64,000 bases of DNA, taken from contig CAJNDS010002283.1 in assembly GCA_905221605.1 (NCBI GenBank), positions 429,486 to 493,485 of the forward strand, written 5' to 3'. The translations under genes and the position numbers were made by a program. Below are positions 29,857 through 40,404 of the stretch, one piece after another. Under the pieces are notes generated by a model that saw only the letters and a program-made list of their open reading frames with translations, was not told the DNA's origin and did no database searches. Each line of letters starts with the position of its first letter. Position 1 is the stretch's first letter. The stretch comes from Symbiodinium natans. Lineage: Eukaryota > Sar > Dinophyceae > Suessiales > Symbiodiniaceae.

Positions 29857-30192
29857 GTTTTTTCAGCAGCTGCCGCAAAACCCTAACCCTAAACTAAACC
29901 CTAAGCCGCAAAGCCAGTACAAGTACCCTGCACCCCGAAATCCCTCCGCCCAACAAAGAAAGATCCGAAACCTTACCCTATAGGGCTTTTTCATCTGTTT
30001 TGGGGCCCCAAAAAGGCCTTAGTATTTGGTCTTGGGCCCTGAACCCCAAACCCCAAACCCCAAACCTAAACCCTAAACCCCAAACCCCAAACCCCAAACT
30101 CCACACTCTAAACCCTAACCCTAAACCCTAAACCCTAAACCCTAAACCCTAAACCCTAAACCCTAAACCCTAAACCCTAACCCTGTGTCCAG

Positions 30193-30272
30193 GACCATGT
30201 CAAGCGGGCGCGCGAGGGCCTTCCCGGAGCCGGCCACTGCGAGTGGCATCGCTGGCAGAGGCGACATGACAG
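30193..30272 (+). CDS. Locus B exon
   Basis: Acceptor CTGTGTCCAG, DHVKRAREGLPGAGHCEWHR then WQRRHD, donor ACAG/GTGTTG. Phase 0 to 2. Confidence 0.65.
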
Positions 30273-30715
30273 GTGTTGCTTCGGCCTTAGGGTTCAGGGT
30301 TCAGGGTTTAGGGTTTAGGGTTTAGGGTTAGGGTTTAAGGTTTAGGGTTTAGGGTTAGCCCTAAACTCGAAACTCTAAACCCTAAACCCTGAACGCAAGG
30401 GGTTTCGTGGGATTCGGGACTGAACTTGCTTGGGCTTCCCTCATCATCTGTGGGTTGACTACAGCATGACCTCGTTCATCCCTATCCCCAACAGCAAAGT
30501 TTGAGTTTTCGCCCATGGGTTGACCCCAAACCCTAAGCCCTAAGCCCTATAAACACTAAACTTTAACCCTAAACCCTAAACCCTAAACCCTGAGCCCTAA
30601 ACCCTAAGATTGCCTGGCTGAGTTAGGTCGTTGGTCTCATGATTCATGTGTCCTGGGCGTTTGGCTTTCCCTTCTGGGAAGGTTGTGGTGTGCCATCCCC
30701 TTCTATGAAGAAACA

Positions 30716-30805
30716 CTTAGTAGCTGAGTGAGTACACGTTACACTTTTTAGGATACTATAACCCCCCTATAAAACTGAAAGTGTACACTTTTTGGAGGCT
30801 TATGA
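30716..30805. mobile_element. Foldback element family 4
   Basis: CTTAGTAGCTGAGTGAGTACA ... CTGAAAGTGTACACTTTTTGG; same element as that nested at 5664. Confidence 0.55.
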
Positions 30806-31182
30806 GCCCAGCAACCACGAACACGGCGCGCGATGCGTTCGGGTGCGCACGGGGGTCCTTGAGTTTCATGATGCGCCTGAGATTCAATCAGTTTTTTGTT
30901 CTTCTTGCCTTTTCCTACTTTCCGCATGCGGGGGTTTCCGAATTTAGGAAGGGGGGGGGTACCTTGTTGGGGTCCTTGTTGCAAGGAATCCTACTACTCG
31001 GGGTATACACTAGGGGTCCCCTGTTTTTTCGTAAAGCCCCATGCCTTCTACGACTCGACACGCGCACGCGTGCAAATGGATATAGGATGGACGTGGGGCT
31101 TGGCATCACTAGGCACATCAGAATCTTCGTAATCAGACGGAGGCGGTATAAGGGATCTTGGGGGGCACAGTAGCCCATTTTT

Positions 31183-31337
31183 GAGGGTAGTTTCATGGGC
31201 CCTTCATATTGTCCCTAACCTCCTTTAAAGGGTTCTGATGTACGCACTCTTACTTTGTAAAGGGTATACAAGGGGTAGAAAAGTGGTACCGTTTTGAGGG
31301 CCCATGCGAAGGGACTATGTAACTACCCTTAGACCTT
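31183..31337. mobile_element. Foldback element family 3
   Basis: GGGTAGTTTCATGGGCCCTT ... ATGTAACTACCCTTAG. Confidence 0.62.
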
Positions 31338-31506
31338 TGCTATCCACAGCAAGTTGCGTACCTTCCCTGGTTACGAGAACCTAGCTCTCCTCGACACTCT
31401 CCCGGACGTGAACCCTGAATGATTTCAACAAATCCTACTCTGTCCCCAAGGCAAAGCCCTAAACCCCTAAACTAAACCCTAAACCCATCAAATTAAGCCC
31501 TAAACC

Positions 31507-31515
31507 CTAAAGGCC

Positions 31516-31589
<74 letters not shown>

Positions 31590-31655
31590 ACCCTAAACCC
31601 TAAACCCTAAACCCTAAACCCTAAACCCTAAACCCTAAACCCTAAACCCTAAACT
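31507..31655. repeat. CCCTCAA array switching to CCCTAAA
   Basis: About eleven CCCTCAA units followed without spacer by ten CCCTAAA units. Confidence 0.92.
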
Positions 31656-31670
31656 GCAACTGGAAGCCAG

Positions 31671-31739
31671 GTCTACACCGCTCTCCGAAGCCTCGCGCGT
31701 GGCCGCCGCAATGGCAGCCAATCCCCCGAGGTGGATGGA
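31671..31739 (+). CDS. Locus B exon
   Basis: Acceptor GGAAGCCAG; phase 2 frame STPLSEASRVAAAMAANPPR then WM; donor GA/GTTTGGGG. Phase 2 to 2. Confidence 0.62.
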
Positions 31740-32104
31740 GTTTGGGGTTTAGGGTTTAGGGTTTAGGGTTTAGGGTTTAGGGTTTACGGTTTACGGTTTA
31801 GGGTTTAGGGTTTGGGCTTGCTTCGGGCTTAGGGCTTCGGGCTTAGGGCTTCGGGCTTAGGGCGTAGGGCTTTGGGCTTCGGGCTTAGGGCTTAGGGCTT
31901 TAGGGTTTCAAGCTGAGAGTGTTGGGGGGGGGGGGGGGACGGATTGCTGAGGATATGGGGCTGTGGGTTATGTACATTTTTTCAAGTTTGGGATTGAGGT
32001 TTTAAGATTTAGGGCTTTGGGATTTAGGGTTTTTAGGTACCCTTGCTTCAGAGGCTCCGCAATAGTTCCCAGGCTGCCCTGAACTGGAGAGCTGCCCATG
32101 TGTT

Positions 32105-32210
32105 CTTTGTGGTGCTTTACTGTAACTTTAGATCCTTAGCCTTTTTGGGTTTATTGGGTTTTCTAGTAAGGCAGCTAAAAATTAATTTATAGCTACCCTC
32201 CTAAGTGCAG
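32105..32210. mobile_element. Family 10 element
   Basis: TTTGTGGTGCTTTACTGTAAC ... GCTACCCTCCTAAGTGCAGCC, matching 37668-37770. Confidence 0.5.
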
Positions 32211-32647
32211 CCAAGTGTCGGTCGGTCTCTGCGTCTCTGTCTGCATCTGCGATGCAGTCTGCTTCTGTGTGTTTCTGAGCCTGTCTCTCCGCAGTGTTTC
32301 TGTCTGTGTGTACCTTATATAGGCCAAAAGGGCGCCCGTGTTATTCCTAGGTTACTGGGGTCTAGTCTAGTGACACAGGCCGCATGTGTTTCTTGTTTTG
32401 GGTGGATGAGGTGAAGCCCTCAGGAAGTGGTTGAAGCAGTTTTTTCACAGCAACAGGGCTCGAGCTGCATCTACGTACTGACCTTGTGTCATTTTTGTAG
32501 TGTCTCCTGCTTATCTATATAGGATGCCCTTTGAGGAGCCCCACCCTTGGCCCATGGCCCTAAACCCTAAACCCTAAACCCTAAACCCTAAACCCCAAAC
32601 CCTAAACCCTAAACCCGACACGCCCAAGCCCTATCCGCCGCATGAAG

Positions 32648-32734
32648 GCCTGCCGCCCCTGAGGAGGAGGAGGAGGACGAGGAGATGCCGGGTGATTTTC
32701 CCGGGCGGGAGATATGGGATTTATGGGCTCGAAA
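32648..32734 (+). CDS. Locus B exon, acidic
   Basis: Phase 2 in: PAAPEEEEEDEEMPGDFPGR then EIWDLWAR; donor AA/GTACCC at a poly-C run. Phase 2 out. Confidence 0.63.
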
Positions 32735-32900
32735 GTACCCCCCCCCCCTGCTGCCCCGGAAACTCCCCCAAATCTCAGGGCAGGGTCTAGGGTTTAGGGT
32801 TTAGGGTTTAGGGTTTAGGGTTTAGGGTTTAGGGTTTAGGGTTTAGGGCTTAGGGCTTAGGGCTTAGGGCTTAGGCTTTGAGGGCTTCTATAGGGCCCAG

Positions 32901-32973
32901 GATGAACCATCCCGAAGGCCAACAGGACACCCCAAAGAAATGGCTTGACGCCCAAAGCCCACAGCTTGACTTC
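32901..32973 (+). CDS. Locus B exon abutting a family-1 element
   Basis: Acceptor AGGGCCCAG, completes a Lys codon, then MNHPEGQQDTPKKWLDAQSP plus QLDF; donor TTC/GTATCC, two bases before the element's CCTAAGGGTCC terminus. Phase 2 to 0. Confidence 0.62.
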
Positions 32974-32975
32974 GT

Positions 32976-33093
32976 ATCCCTAAGGGTCCATGTACCTAAA
33001 TAGGGAATACTTGGGCCTTAAAGTACTTCCTATTTTGGGACTTTGGGGCTCAAGTATACAATAATAAGGTACATGGACCCTTAGGGTATCGCG
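32976..33093 (+). mobile_element. Foldback element family 1 at intron 5' end
   Basis: ATCCCTAAGGGTCCATGTACC ... GGTACATGGACCCTTAGGGTAT, starting two bases into the intron after the 32901 exon. Confidence 0.65.
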
Positions 33094-33227
33094 TTGGGCT
33101 TTGGAGTGCTGTACGATGCTGTACGTTAATACTCTTTTGGGTTGTGGGTTCCGATTATCCCTACTTATACCGAAGAAGAGTATATACCTCTTTTTTTTCA
33201 GGGTCTGCTCCAAAGTAGGGAGTACGG

Positions 33228-33332
33228 GAGTCCCGGAGGGTCCATTTGTAGTACTATTGTGGAAGTCGGTACCCAAAAACCATGCTAAATAGGGTTTTGG
33301 GTACCTAATTCCATAATAGTACTACAAACTTA
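33228..33332. repeat. Inverted repeat with short spacer
   Basis: TTTGTAGTACTATTGTGGAA and TTCCATAATAGTACTACAAA arms around GGTACCCAAAA / TTTTGGGTACC. No second copy was noticed. Confidence 0.55.
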
Positions 33333-33681
33333 TGGTCCCTAGTATAGGTATACTAGAATAGCACTGGTTCAAGGTTTAGGGCTTCAGGGCTTTGGGGCTT
33401 CAGGGCTTGTGGGTGTTAGGGCTTTAATGCGGTTGGGATCCTCAGGTTTGAAGGTTTCGGGTTTCCATTGCTCGCTGGGTTTTGGGGCTTTGGGGTCTGG
33501 AGCTGGTATGCGCGTGAGGTGTTGCTTGTGTGCTAAGCCCTCATAATTCCCAACACCTAAACGCTAAAGCCCTAAACCCTAAACTGTATGGGGTTTAGGG
33601 CCTTGACCCGAAAGCCTCATTGGCCATTCCGGAAAAAAGAAACACAACATGCCTAAGCCCTACACTCTGGAGCTTTTGCAG

Positions 33682-33742
33682 CAGGTGCGCACCAGAAAAT
33701 TCCGCCATGGGAGAAGTGGGGATGCGGGCAGGGGGATTCTAA
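33682..33742 (+). CDS. Locus B exon
   Basis: Acceptor GAGCTTTTGCAG, QVRTRKFRHGRSGDAGRGIL; donor A/GTTCAG, phase 0 to 1. Later joints of this gene are unclear. Confidence 0.5.
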
Positions 33743-34465
33743 GTTCAGATTCGCGATTTAGGGGTGTTCGGGTTTACCCCAAACCCCAAACCTTAAGCCC
33801 TCAGAGGAACCACCGCCGCTGGTGAGCCACGAATGACTCGTCGCCCCGAAGCGTGCGAAAACTGCCGAGAGCGGGGTGGTGCCTCCAGGGTGCGAATTTG
33901 TTCGGGTTTAGGGTTTAGGGTTTCGGGTTTAGGGCTTGGGGTTTAGGGTTTAGGGTTACCTTATTGGGGTCCTTGCCATTGGATACTATTGGGCGGTTTA
34001 CATTTGGGGTCCCCTATTGTCGTATAGCCCCATATGGCTTAGAGGCTTATAGGGTTTCGGGTTTCGGGTTTCGGGTTTCGGGTTTCGGGCACGGCCTAGC
34101 GCGTTTGGGGGGAAAGGGGATTTAGGGCTTCAGGGGCGTAGGGTTTTACCCTAGACCCTAAACCCCAAGCCCTAAACCCTCAACCCTTTTTGGCTCTGTG
34201 GATAGTCTTGCCGGTGATCAGCAAATAAGCAACACCCCACCGTCGCCTCGATCCTTGTCAACTCTAACCCCTAAACCAAATCAGTCGGGGTTTAGGGTTT
34301 AGGGTTTAGGGCTAGGGTTTAGGGTTTAGGGCTGAGGGCTTAGGGTTTAGGGTATAGGGCTTAGGGTTTAGGACATTTGGGGGTTTCCGAAACTAGGGAC
34401 TAGACTTTCTTGGGGACTGTTTGGGTTTAGGGGGTCTATTATAGGGTTCCTAGGCTCGAAAGGGC

Positions 34466-34658
34466 TTGATTTCATCATATTCACCTTGCTTTCACGTCTT
34501 GTGTCATCCGCCATTGAGACTCAACCATGAGTTAGTGAGCGCTGTAGAAGGAAGCAATGGGATTATGACAGCATGTCTGAATTCTTCTGCGCTGCCAGCC
34601 AACCTCGATGGACTTGCATGCGTGTACACATGCAGGCAGAGGCCCTACTCACAGTGTA
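34466..34658 (+). CDS. Exon candidate, start edge unknown
   Basis: Open frame without repeat peptide (LNHELVSAVEGSNGIMTACL; GLACVYTCRQRPYSQ) up to a donor GTAAGC at about 34659. Confidence 0.4.
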
Positions 34659-34952
34659 AGCACCGGATTTCCTGAGCAGACCATGACCAAGCATTTGCTG
34701 AGAGAATGTTTGCGACACGCCTTGGGGATTTAAACGAACCCCGAAAGTTTATTGGTCGGTATACCTTTTTTTTGGGGGGGGGCACACGGAGTGTATTTTC
34801 CAGGCAGGCCCCTATGAACTGCCATCCTGAACGAAAACCCTGAACCCAACCTCCATGTTGCGCTCGAGGCTTGCAAGGCCCCCCCAAGCCTTTCGGCTCG
34901 GAAGTCATGAACGTACATACAGAGTTGAGAGCTTTGTCATCGTCAGGAGAAG

Positions 34953-35102
34953 TCCCTAGACTATCCGGAAGCTTCCAACACAAACCATAGAGTTCACGAT
35001 TGCAACACAACGGCGGTGGAAGCCACCCACAGTTCAGTTCAGTCAGCCCGTAACCAGCGCTCAAACCCAACACCAGGCCCAGCCCAACCAAGAGCAAGAC
35101 CT
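34953..35102 (+). CDS. Exon candidate, 50 codons; minus strand also open
   Basis: Acceptor CAGGAGAAG, SLDYPEASNTNHRVHDCNTT then AVEATHSSVQSARN, donor CCT/GTACTT, phase 0 to 0. On the minus strand 35100-34921 is open for 60 codons with a hydrophobic start (VLLLVGLGLVLGLSAGYG) and a consensus donor GTATGT, so the strand is not settled. Confidence 0.42.
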
Positions 35103-35388
35103 GTACTTGCAGTTCTTTTTGTTTGGTGTGCCGAACTTTTCCTACGTACCATGTAATCAGAACATAATGTACCTCCAGAAAACGGAGCTACAACTGTCCA
35201 GCTACATTCAATGCAATCGTCTCGACCCTATTTAAGCCACAAGCACTAAGGTGAGCCAAGAACAGGTTCCCTAAACCCAGCACCGTAAACCCTAAACCCC
35301 ACACCCTAGCCTTAAACCCTAAGCCCCAAACCCCAAACCCCAAACCCTTAAGGTACATGGACCCTCCGGGTTAGCCCCTGAAAGAGTG

Positions 35389-35472
35389 ATGTCCGATGGC
35401 GGAGACGGCGGGGATGGCGCAGACGGAGGCGCGGCAACAGCCGCCACCGAGGCCCGGCACCAGGGGCGTGAG
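35389..35472 (+). CDS. Locus C first exon
   Basis: 28 codons from ATG, MSDGGDGGDGADGGAATAAT then EARHQGRE, donor GAG/GTTAGG. It could instead be an internal exon with the acceptor at 35384. Confidence 0.47.
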
Positions 35473-36334
35473 GTTAGGGGGTTCAGGGCTTAGGGCTTAG
35501 GATTTAGGGTTTGTGGGTTCAGGGATTAGGGATAGAGTTGACCTAAAGGCTTATGATGTACCATGTTAGGGGGTGGCTACAACGATCCCCAAAAGGAACT
35601 ACATTGGAGCTGTCAGGCAGGTCTAGGGTAAGCCTTCAGCCCCAAATGGCAAACCCTAAGCCTTAAACCGTTCAGGGTGCAGGGTCTAGGCTTAGCGCTG
35701 CGAGCTTCTTGGAGTCAGGAGCACGATATGAGGCGCAAGCTTGTTTAGGGTTTTTGGGTTTAGGGTTTAGGGTTTAGGGCTTAGGGTCCAACGCACAACA
35801 TTTCTGTGACTTGAGATATTGCCACTGGAGGTGCTCGGGTATGGGACGTCATTCGACCACGTTCCACGCACCACCTTGACTGCATGAGGACACCCTGCTG
35901 ACACTTCAAAAGACATCACATCATGTTTACACGGGTTGGGAGATATGAAAAATACGACTACTACGTAGTAAGAGTAATCATAGAAGCATCAACAAGAAGA
36001 AGATAGTAATTCTATAAAACGACTCGTAGCCACAACAATAGCTGCAACAACAATCCTAAACCCTAAACCCTAAACCCGAAACCCTAAACCCTAAACCCTA
36101 ACCCCTAAACCCTAGACCCTAAACCCTAAACCGTAAACCCTAAACCCTTAACCCTCAACCCTAACAGCACCAGCGATACTCGAGCCCAGAGTGTCTAAAA
36201 CCACGGAAATTCTCAGCGTCCCTCCAAACCCCTATAAACCCCTAAACCCTAACCCCTAAAGCCCTAAACCCTAAACTTAAACCCTAAACCCTAAACCCTA
36301 AACCCTAAACCCTAAACCCTAAACCCTAAACCAG

Positions 36335-36394
36335 GCAGCGGAGGCGCCGGCCAGCAGCGGCGGCGCGAAAGTCCTGGAGGTCGAAGATCTGCGT
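36335..36394 (+). CDS. Locus C exon
   Basis: Acceptor AAACCAG, AAEAPASSGGAKVLEVEDLR, donor CGT/GTAGGC, phase 0 to 0. Confidence 0.57.
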
Positions 36395-36923
36395 GTAGGC
36401 TTTAGGGTTGAGGGTTGAGGGTTGAGGGTTTCGGGCTTAGGGCTTAGGGCTTAGGGCTTAGGGGTTCTTGCTGTTTGTTAAGTAGGGAACGAGGGAATGT
36501 GGTACCCTATATCCCCCTATATATATACCCTTTAAGGGATTATATCCCCTACTAACCAACAGTTAGGTTGTGAGGGTTTAGTCGGTTTAGTTTGGTTTTG
36601 ACGGCTTTATTCGGCCTTCCGTAAGGAGACTTGTGAGTCCAAGACTTGAAACCTCAACCCTCAACCCTCAAACAAAAAACCCTAAACCCTAAACATTAAA
36701 CCCTAAACCCTAAACCTCTGAAAAACCCTCAACCCTAAGCCCGGGCGGGGGGAGTTCGTGGCCTGGGCAGACTGGATCTGGAGTTGGCTCACAGCCTAGA
36801 CGCTGGAAAGCCCTCAGCCCTCCAAAGGAATCCGAGACTAAGCCCTGAGCACGCATCCCTAGCACTCTTTCTTTTTTCAGGGAAGCCCCACATCCCAAAA
36901 CCCTACATCCCTAAACCCTACAT

Positions 36924-37008
36924 CCCTAAACCCTAAACCCTAAACCCTAAACCCTAAACCCTAAACCCTAAACCCTAAACCCTAAACCCTAAACCCTAAA
37001 CCCTAAAC
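36924..37008. repeat. CCCTAAA array
   Basis: About 12 units. Confidence 0.9.
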
Positions 37009-37237
37009 ACTCACACTCCTAAAACCCTACATCCCTAAATCCCTCGCTAGCCCTGAGACACCGAACCTGGTCTTCCAGGCTGCCTCTGCGATTTAGGGCT
37101 TAGGCTTTAGGGTTCAGGGTTTAGAGTTTAGGGTTTAGGGTTTAGGATTAGGGTTTAGGGTTTAGGGTTTAGGGTCTAGGGTTTAGGGTTTAGGGTTTAG
37201 GGTTTAGGGTTTAGGGTTTAGGGTTTGGGGTTTCCAG

Positions 37238-37297
37238 CCCTGGGAGGTGTACCAGCCAGACTGGGCTTCCGTCTCTGTGGGGGACAAGGCCAGTAGG
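37238..37297 (+). CDS. Locus C exon
   Basis: Acceptor GGTTTCCAG, PWEVYQPDWASVSVGDKASR, donor AGG/GTTAGT, phase 0 to 0. Confidence 0.57.
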
Positions 37298-37667
37298 GTT
37301 AGTTTAGGGTTTAGGGTTTAGGGTTGAGGGTTGAGGGTTGAGGGTTGAGGGTTTAGGGTTTAGGGTGTAAAGTTTGGGTTTGAGGGTTTCGCGTCTAGAG
37401 GGCTTAGAGTGTTTAGAGGGTTTAGAGAGGGTTTTAGACGGTTTGGGGCTAACCCTGTTTTCCCTTCTTGGGCACGAGGCGTTTTCATAACAAGGTTTAG
37501 TGTTTAGGGTTTAGGGTTTAGGTCTAAGGCTGGAACCGTGGTCCCGTAGTATGGCCCCTTATCCTTGGTTATAGGGATCCGCAGTACTTCATTCTGTGTT
37601 GCTCGTTGCTGCTCGCAACATTGTTCTCGAAAGCCCCGTGGGCTGAGAGCGACTTGCCCTAAAAAAA

Positions 37668-37770
37668 TATGCTTTACTGTAACTTTACATCTTTAGCCTT
37701 TTTGGGTTTATTGGGTTTCTTAATAAGGCAGCTAAAAGTTTAATTTTTTGCTACCCTCCCAAGTGCAGCC
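37668..37770. mobile_element. Family 10 element
   Basis: TGCTTTACTGTAACTTTACAT ... GCTACCCTCCCAAGTGCAGCC. Confidence 0.5.
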
Positions 37771-37946
37771 AAGATATAACAAGGCACCGAAATGATGCGC
37801 CCATATTGGGGAATCAGATTAGTTAACGGTCGCTTCGAGGGGTCCCTCCTTAGTCCCCTGGAGTAACCCCGAACCCGAAACCCCAAACCCTAAACCCTGA
37901 ACCCTAAACCCTAAACCCTATGGGGCAGGGGCCAAGTTGTCTAGGA

Positions 37947-38062
37947 CCCAGAGTAGGCCATGATTCCCTCTATTTTAGGGTTTCGGCTCCCTTCTTTAAT
38001 AGCTCGTTTAAGCCAAAAAGGGGCACCCAGTTTCATTCCTAGGGCGACTCTTTTGTCAGGCC
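37947..38062. mobile_element. Foldback element family 5
   Basis: AGGACCCAGAGTAGGCC ... GGGGCACCC..TTTCATTCCTAGG. Confidence 0.5.
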
Positions 38063-38261
38063 AAGCTGGTCCCTAAACCCTAAACCCTAAACCCCAAACC
38101 CCGAACCCCAAACCCCAAACCCCAAACCCTAAACCCTAAACCCCAAACCCCAAACCCCAAACCCTAAACCCAAACCCCTTCAGTGAGTGCTGAGGAGTCT
38201 TGAGTTTCTTTTGGACGGATGTTGCCTTGAGGGGGTTCAGGGTTTCATGGTTCGGGAAGTT

Positions 38262-38354
38262 TCAGGTTTGGCGGGGGGAGGGGGGAGGGGCAGGGGCGGG
38301 GGGGGGTGGGGGGGCAGGAGCCGGGGCAGGGGGGGGGGGGGGGGGGGGGGGGGG
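38262..38354. repeat. G-rich tract with poly-G
   Basis: Almost pure G with scattered A, C and T, then about 25 G before the 38359 exon. Confidence 0.85.
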
Positions 38355-38358
38355 AAAG

Positions 38359-38667
38359 CCCCTCGCTTCCAACACGTCGTCCTCCAAGAGTGGCGGTGGA
38401 TATGCAAACGCTCTTCCGAGTGGAGTTGTCCTTCCCGCAGGATTTGCAGACATGCAGTGCAAGCTCAAGAAAAGGGTTGCCCAGCTGTTTGCCTATGTGC
38501 TTTGGTGCCGGAAGCAGTGCTTTTGCTATCCCTTCCCTTTCACACCTCAGGTGGTTTTTGAATATCTTCAGCACTTGAAAGTCTGGAAAACATGCCCTCT
38601 CAAGGATAACAGGTGCCGTGGAGGCTTTCAACTTCATCGTGCATGGGCACCTGTGATCAAGCCTTGA
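38359..38667 (+). CDS. Long terminal exon, unknown protein
   Basis: After a poly-G tract and GAAAG, 102 codons run to TGA: PLASNTSSSKSGGGYANALP, later MQCKLKKRVAQLFAYVLWCR and FPFTPQVVFEYLQHLKVWK. Four of the six frames are open here, but this one has the most protein-like composition. No domain recognised. Possible internal donors (CAG/GTGGTT, AACAG/GTGCCG) mean it could be split. Confidence 0.5.
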   Translation, partial: PLASNTSSSKSGGGYANALPSGVVLPAGFADMQCKLKKRVAQLFAYVLWCRKQCFCYPFPFTPQVVFEYLQHLKVWKTCPLKDNRCRGGFQLHRAWAPVIKP

Positions 38668-38924
38668 GCTTCCGAACGACAAGAACGGCCTACTGTGCTG
38701 CTGACGCGGTAAAGATAGGCTTTCGGGCTTTGTGCCCTAATTAAACCCTAAACCCCTCATTCCAAACGGGCTCATTCCCGGTTTGCCCCAAACACTGAAC
38801 CCCATACCCGAATTAAACCCTGAACCCTAAACCCAAAACCCTGAACCCTTGCAATGTGGCCCAAGGAACGTGACCCGGAGCTCTCCTGCCGGCAAAGCCG
38901 AAGCCAACCACCAATGCGTTTATT

Positions 38925-39043
38925 CCCTATGGGTCCATGTACCAAATTTTTATGTACTTGGGCCCCAAAGTCCCTGTATAGGAAGTACTGTAAGGCTCAA
39001 GTATTCCCTATTTAGGTACATGGACCCTTAGGGATATAGATGG
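38925..39043. mobile_element. Foldback element family 1
   Basis: CCCTATGGGTCCATGTACC ... TAGGTACATGGACCCTTAGGG; sits at the donor side of an exon-like island (ERDPELSCRQSRSQPPM). Confidence 0.62.
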
Positions 39044-39850
39044 CCCGGGACCAGAAACCCTGCGCGTCCTCCATATTGCAACCCTACACCCTGAACCCTA
39101 AGCCCTAAACCCTAAACCCTATATAAACCCTAAACCCTAAAACCTAAACCCTATGTAAACCCAAAACCCTAAACCCTATTAACCCCAAACCCTAAACCCT
39201 ATGTAATCCCTAAGCCCTAAGCCCGAAACCCCAAACCCTAAAGCCTATATAAGCCCTAAGCCCTAAACCCTGCAGTCAGGCGATCAGCTTTGACTTGACT
39301 GCATGTGCATCGCAGGCACGGGCTCAGGTTCCACAATTTCGCGGCTTGGGGTTCAGGGCTTGGGGTTTAGGGTTTGGGGTGTAGGGTTGAGGGTTCAGGG
39401 TTTAGGGTTTAGGGTAGGGTTTAGGGTTTAGGGTTTAGGGTTTGGGGTTCAGGGCTTGGGAGTTTAGGGCTTCAGTTTAGGGCCTAGCGTTTAGAGATAC
39501 TGTGGGTTCAAGGTTTAGGGACTGTAAGAGTTTACTGAGAAGTTCAAAGCCCACTGTTTTTTGAAGGCTAGCTCACGCGAGGCCTTGACAACTTAAACAC
39601 AGAATTTTCCCTGAGCCCTCAAAGTCCTAAGCCCCCTAAAGCCTGAGCCTTAAGCGCCCAGATGCCCTGGTCTCTACAACAATAGCAAACAAGCATGAGT
39701 CATATGGGAGTTTACGAAAATATCGGATCCCTAATACAGACCCCCAAATAGTAGGATTCCCTTGTAGTAAGGACCCCCAAGAAGGTGCCTCATTTTCGCA
39801 AACCCTAAACCCTAAACCCTAAACCCTAGACCCTAAGGAAACCCTCAAAG

Positions 39851-39933
39851 GAAGCCCCGGAACTGGAGTCCAAGCGCACCTATGCTGCATGCATACACGG
39901 CAGAGGCATCTTCCACCGTCAAAGAACAACCGG
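39851..39933 (+). CDS. Locus D exon
   Basis: Acceptor CCCTCAAAG, EAPELESKRTYAACIHGRGI then FHRQRTT, donor GG/GTGAAG, phase 0 to 2. Confidence 0.52.
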
Positions 39934-40014
39934 GTGAAGGATGTAGGGTTTTGGGCTAAGGTCTATGGTCTGGCCTTGAGGCTCTGACTCATCACATACT
40001 GTATATTTAGATGT

Positions 40015-40290
40015 TAATACATACATACATACATACAGACATACATACACACATGTCTATCTGTGTATATATATATATATTATATGCATTTAGCATATAT
40101 GATATATCATATGTCGTATAGCGTGTGACATGTGCACGTATGTATATGTGTATATGTATATATGTATATATGTATATATGTATATATGTATATATGTATA
40201 TATGTATATATGTATATATGTATATATGTATATATGTATATAGGTATATATGTAGGCATACACATATGCACGTGTGTATGTATGTGCATA
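40015..40290. repeat. (ACAT)n, (TA)n and (TATATG)n microsatellites
   Basis: Includes about ten units of a ten-base ATGTATAT-type repeat at 40150-40250. Confidence 0.9.
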
Positions 40291-40298
40291 TACCACAG

Positions 40299-40404
40299 GC
40301 AGCGGCAGCTATACCTCCAAGAATCTCAGCACAGGCCGCCTATTTCGCCTCCCTGCGCGCTCGCGCGCAACGAGCGGGAACGCTCGGAGGCGAACCTCAC
40401 TTCC
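40299..40404 (+). CDS. Locus D exon, 3' edge at poly-C
   Basis: Acceptor ATACCACAG after an (ATATGT)n microsatellite. The chain frame reads [20 protein letters not shown] then [15 protein letters not shown]; the end is lost in poly-C. Confidence 0.45.

Larger units (their letters stand above)
20466..35102 (+). other. Locus B: many-exon gene with signal-peptide start, function unknown
   Basis: Starts with an ATG and a clear signal peptide. I chain about 23 exons to 33.7 kb, nearly all joints agreeing in phase, and weaker candidates continue to about 35.1 kb. Exons 27063 to 28849, and 29549 to 32973, each form unbroken in-frame runs. The N-terminus has a signal peptide, then an Arg/Ser/Pro-rich stretch, then a second hydrophobic segment, the layout of class I dinoflagellate plastid preproteins (family knowledge; the joint to the second segment is inferred). 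The mature part includes acidic and Lys/Arg-rich stretches. No enzyme family is recognised. One joint (28849 to 29549) does not fit and may hide an exon. Confidence 0.55.
35389..38667 (+). other. Locus C: gene of unknown function
   Basis: Begins with an ATG (MSDGGDGGDGADGG) five bases after an AG that could accept a spliced leader, continues through phase-0 exons at 36335 and 37238, and may end with the long terminal exon closing at TGA 38665. The middle (37.3-38.3 kb) contains a family-10 element, a family-5 element, and poly-G, and its exons are not resolved. The N-terminal Gly/Asp/Ala-rich region looks disordered. No family recognised. Confidence 0.42.

Noticed and set aside
34760-34790. 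Poly-T/poly-G block as a promoter
   Set aside because: Such blocks recur inside foldback elements (for example near 53520) and have no positional link to a start codon.
34645-35097. 150-codon minus-strand ORF with a hydrophobic start
   Set aside because: Not adopted as a gene: the opposite strand has a 50-codon exon with good splice sites and fits the + direction. Kept as an alternative under 34953-35102.
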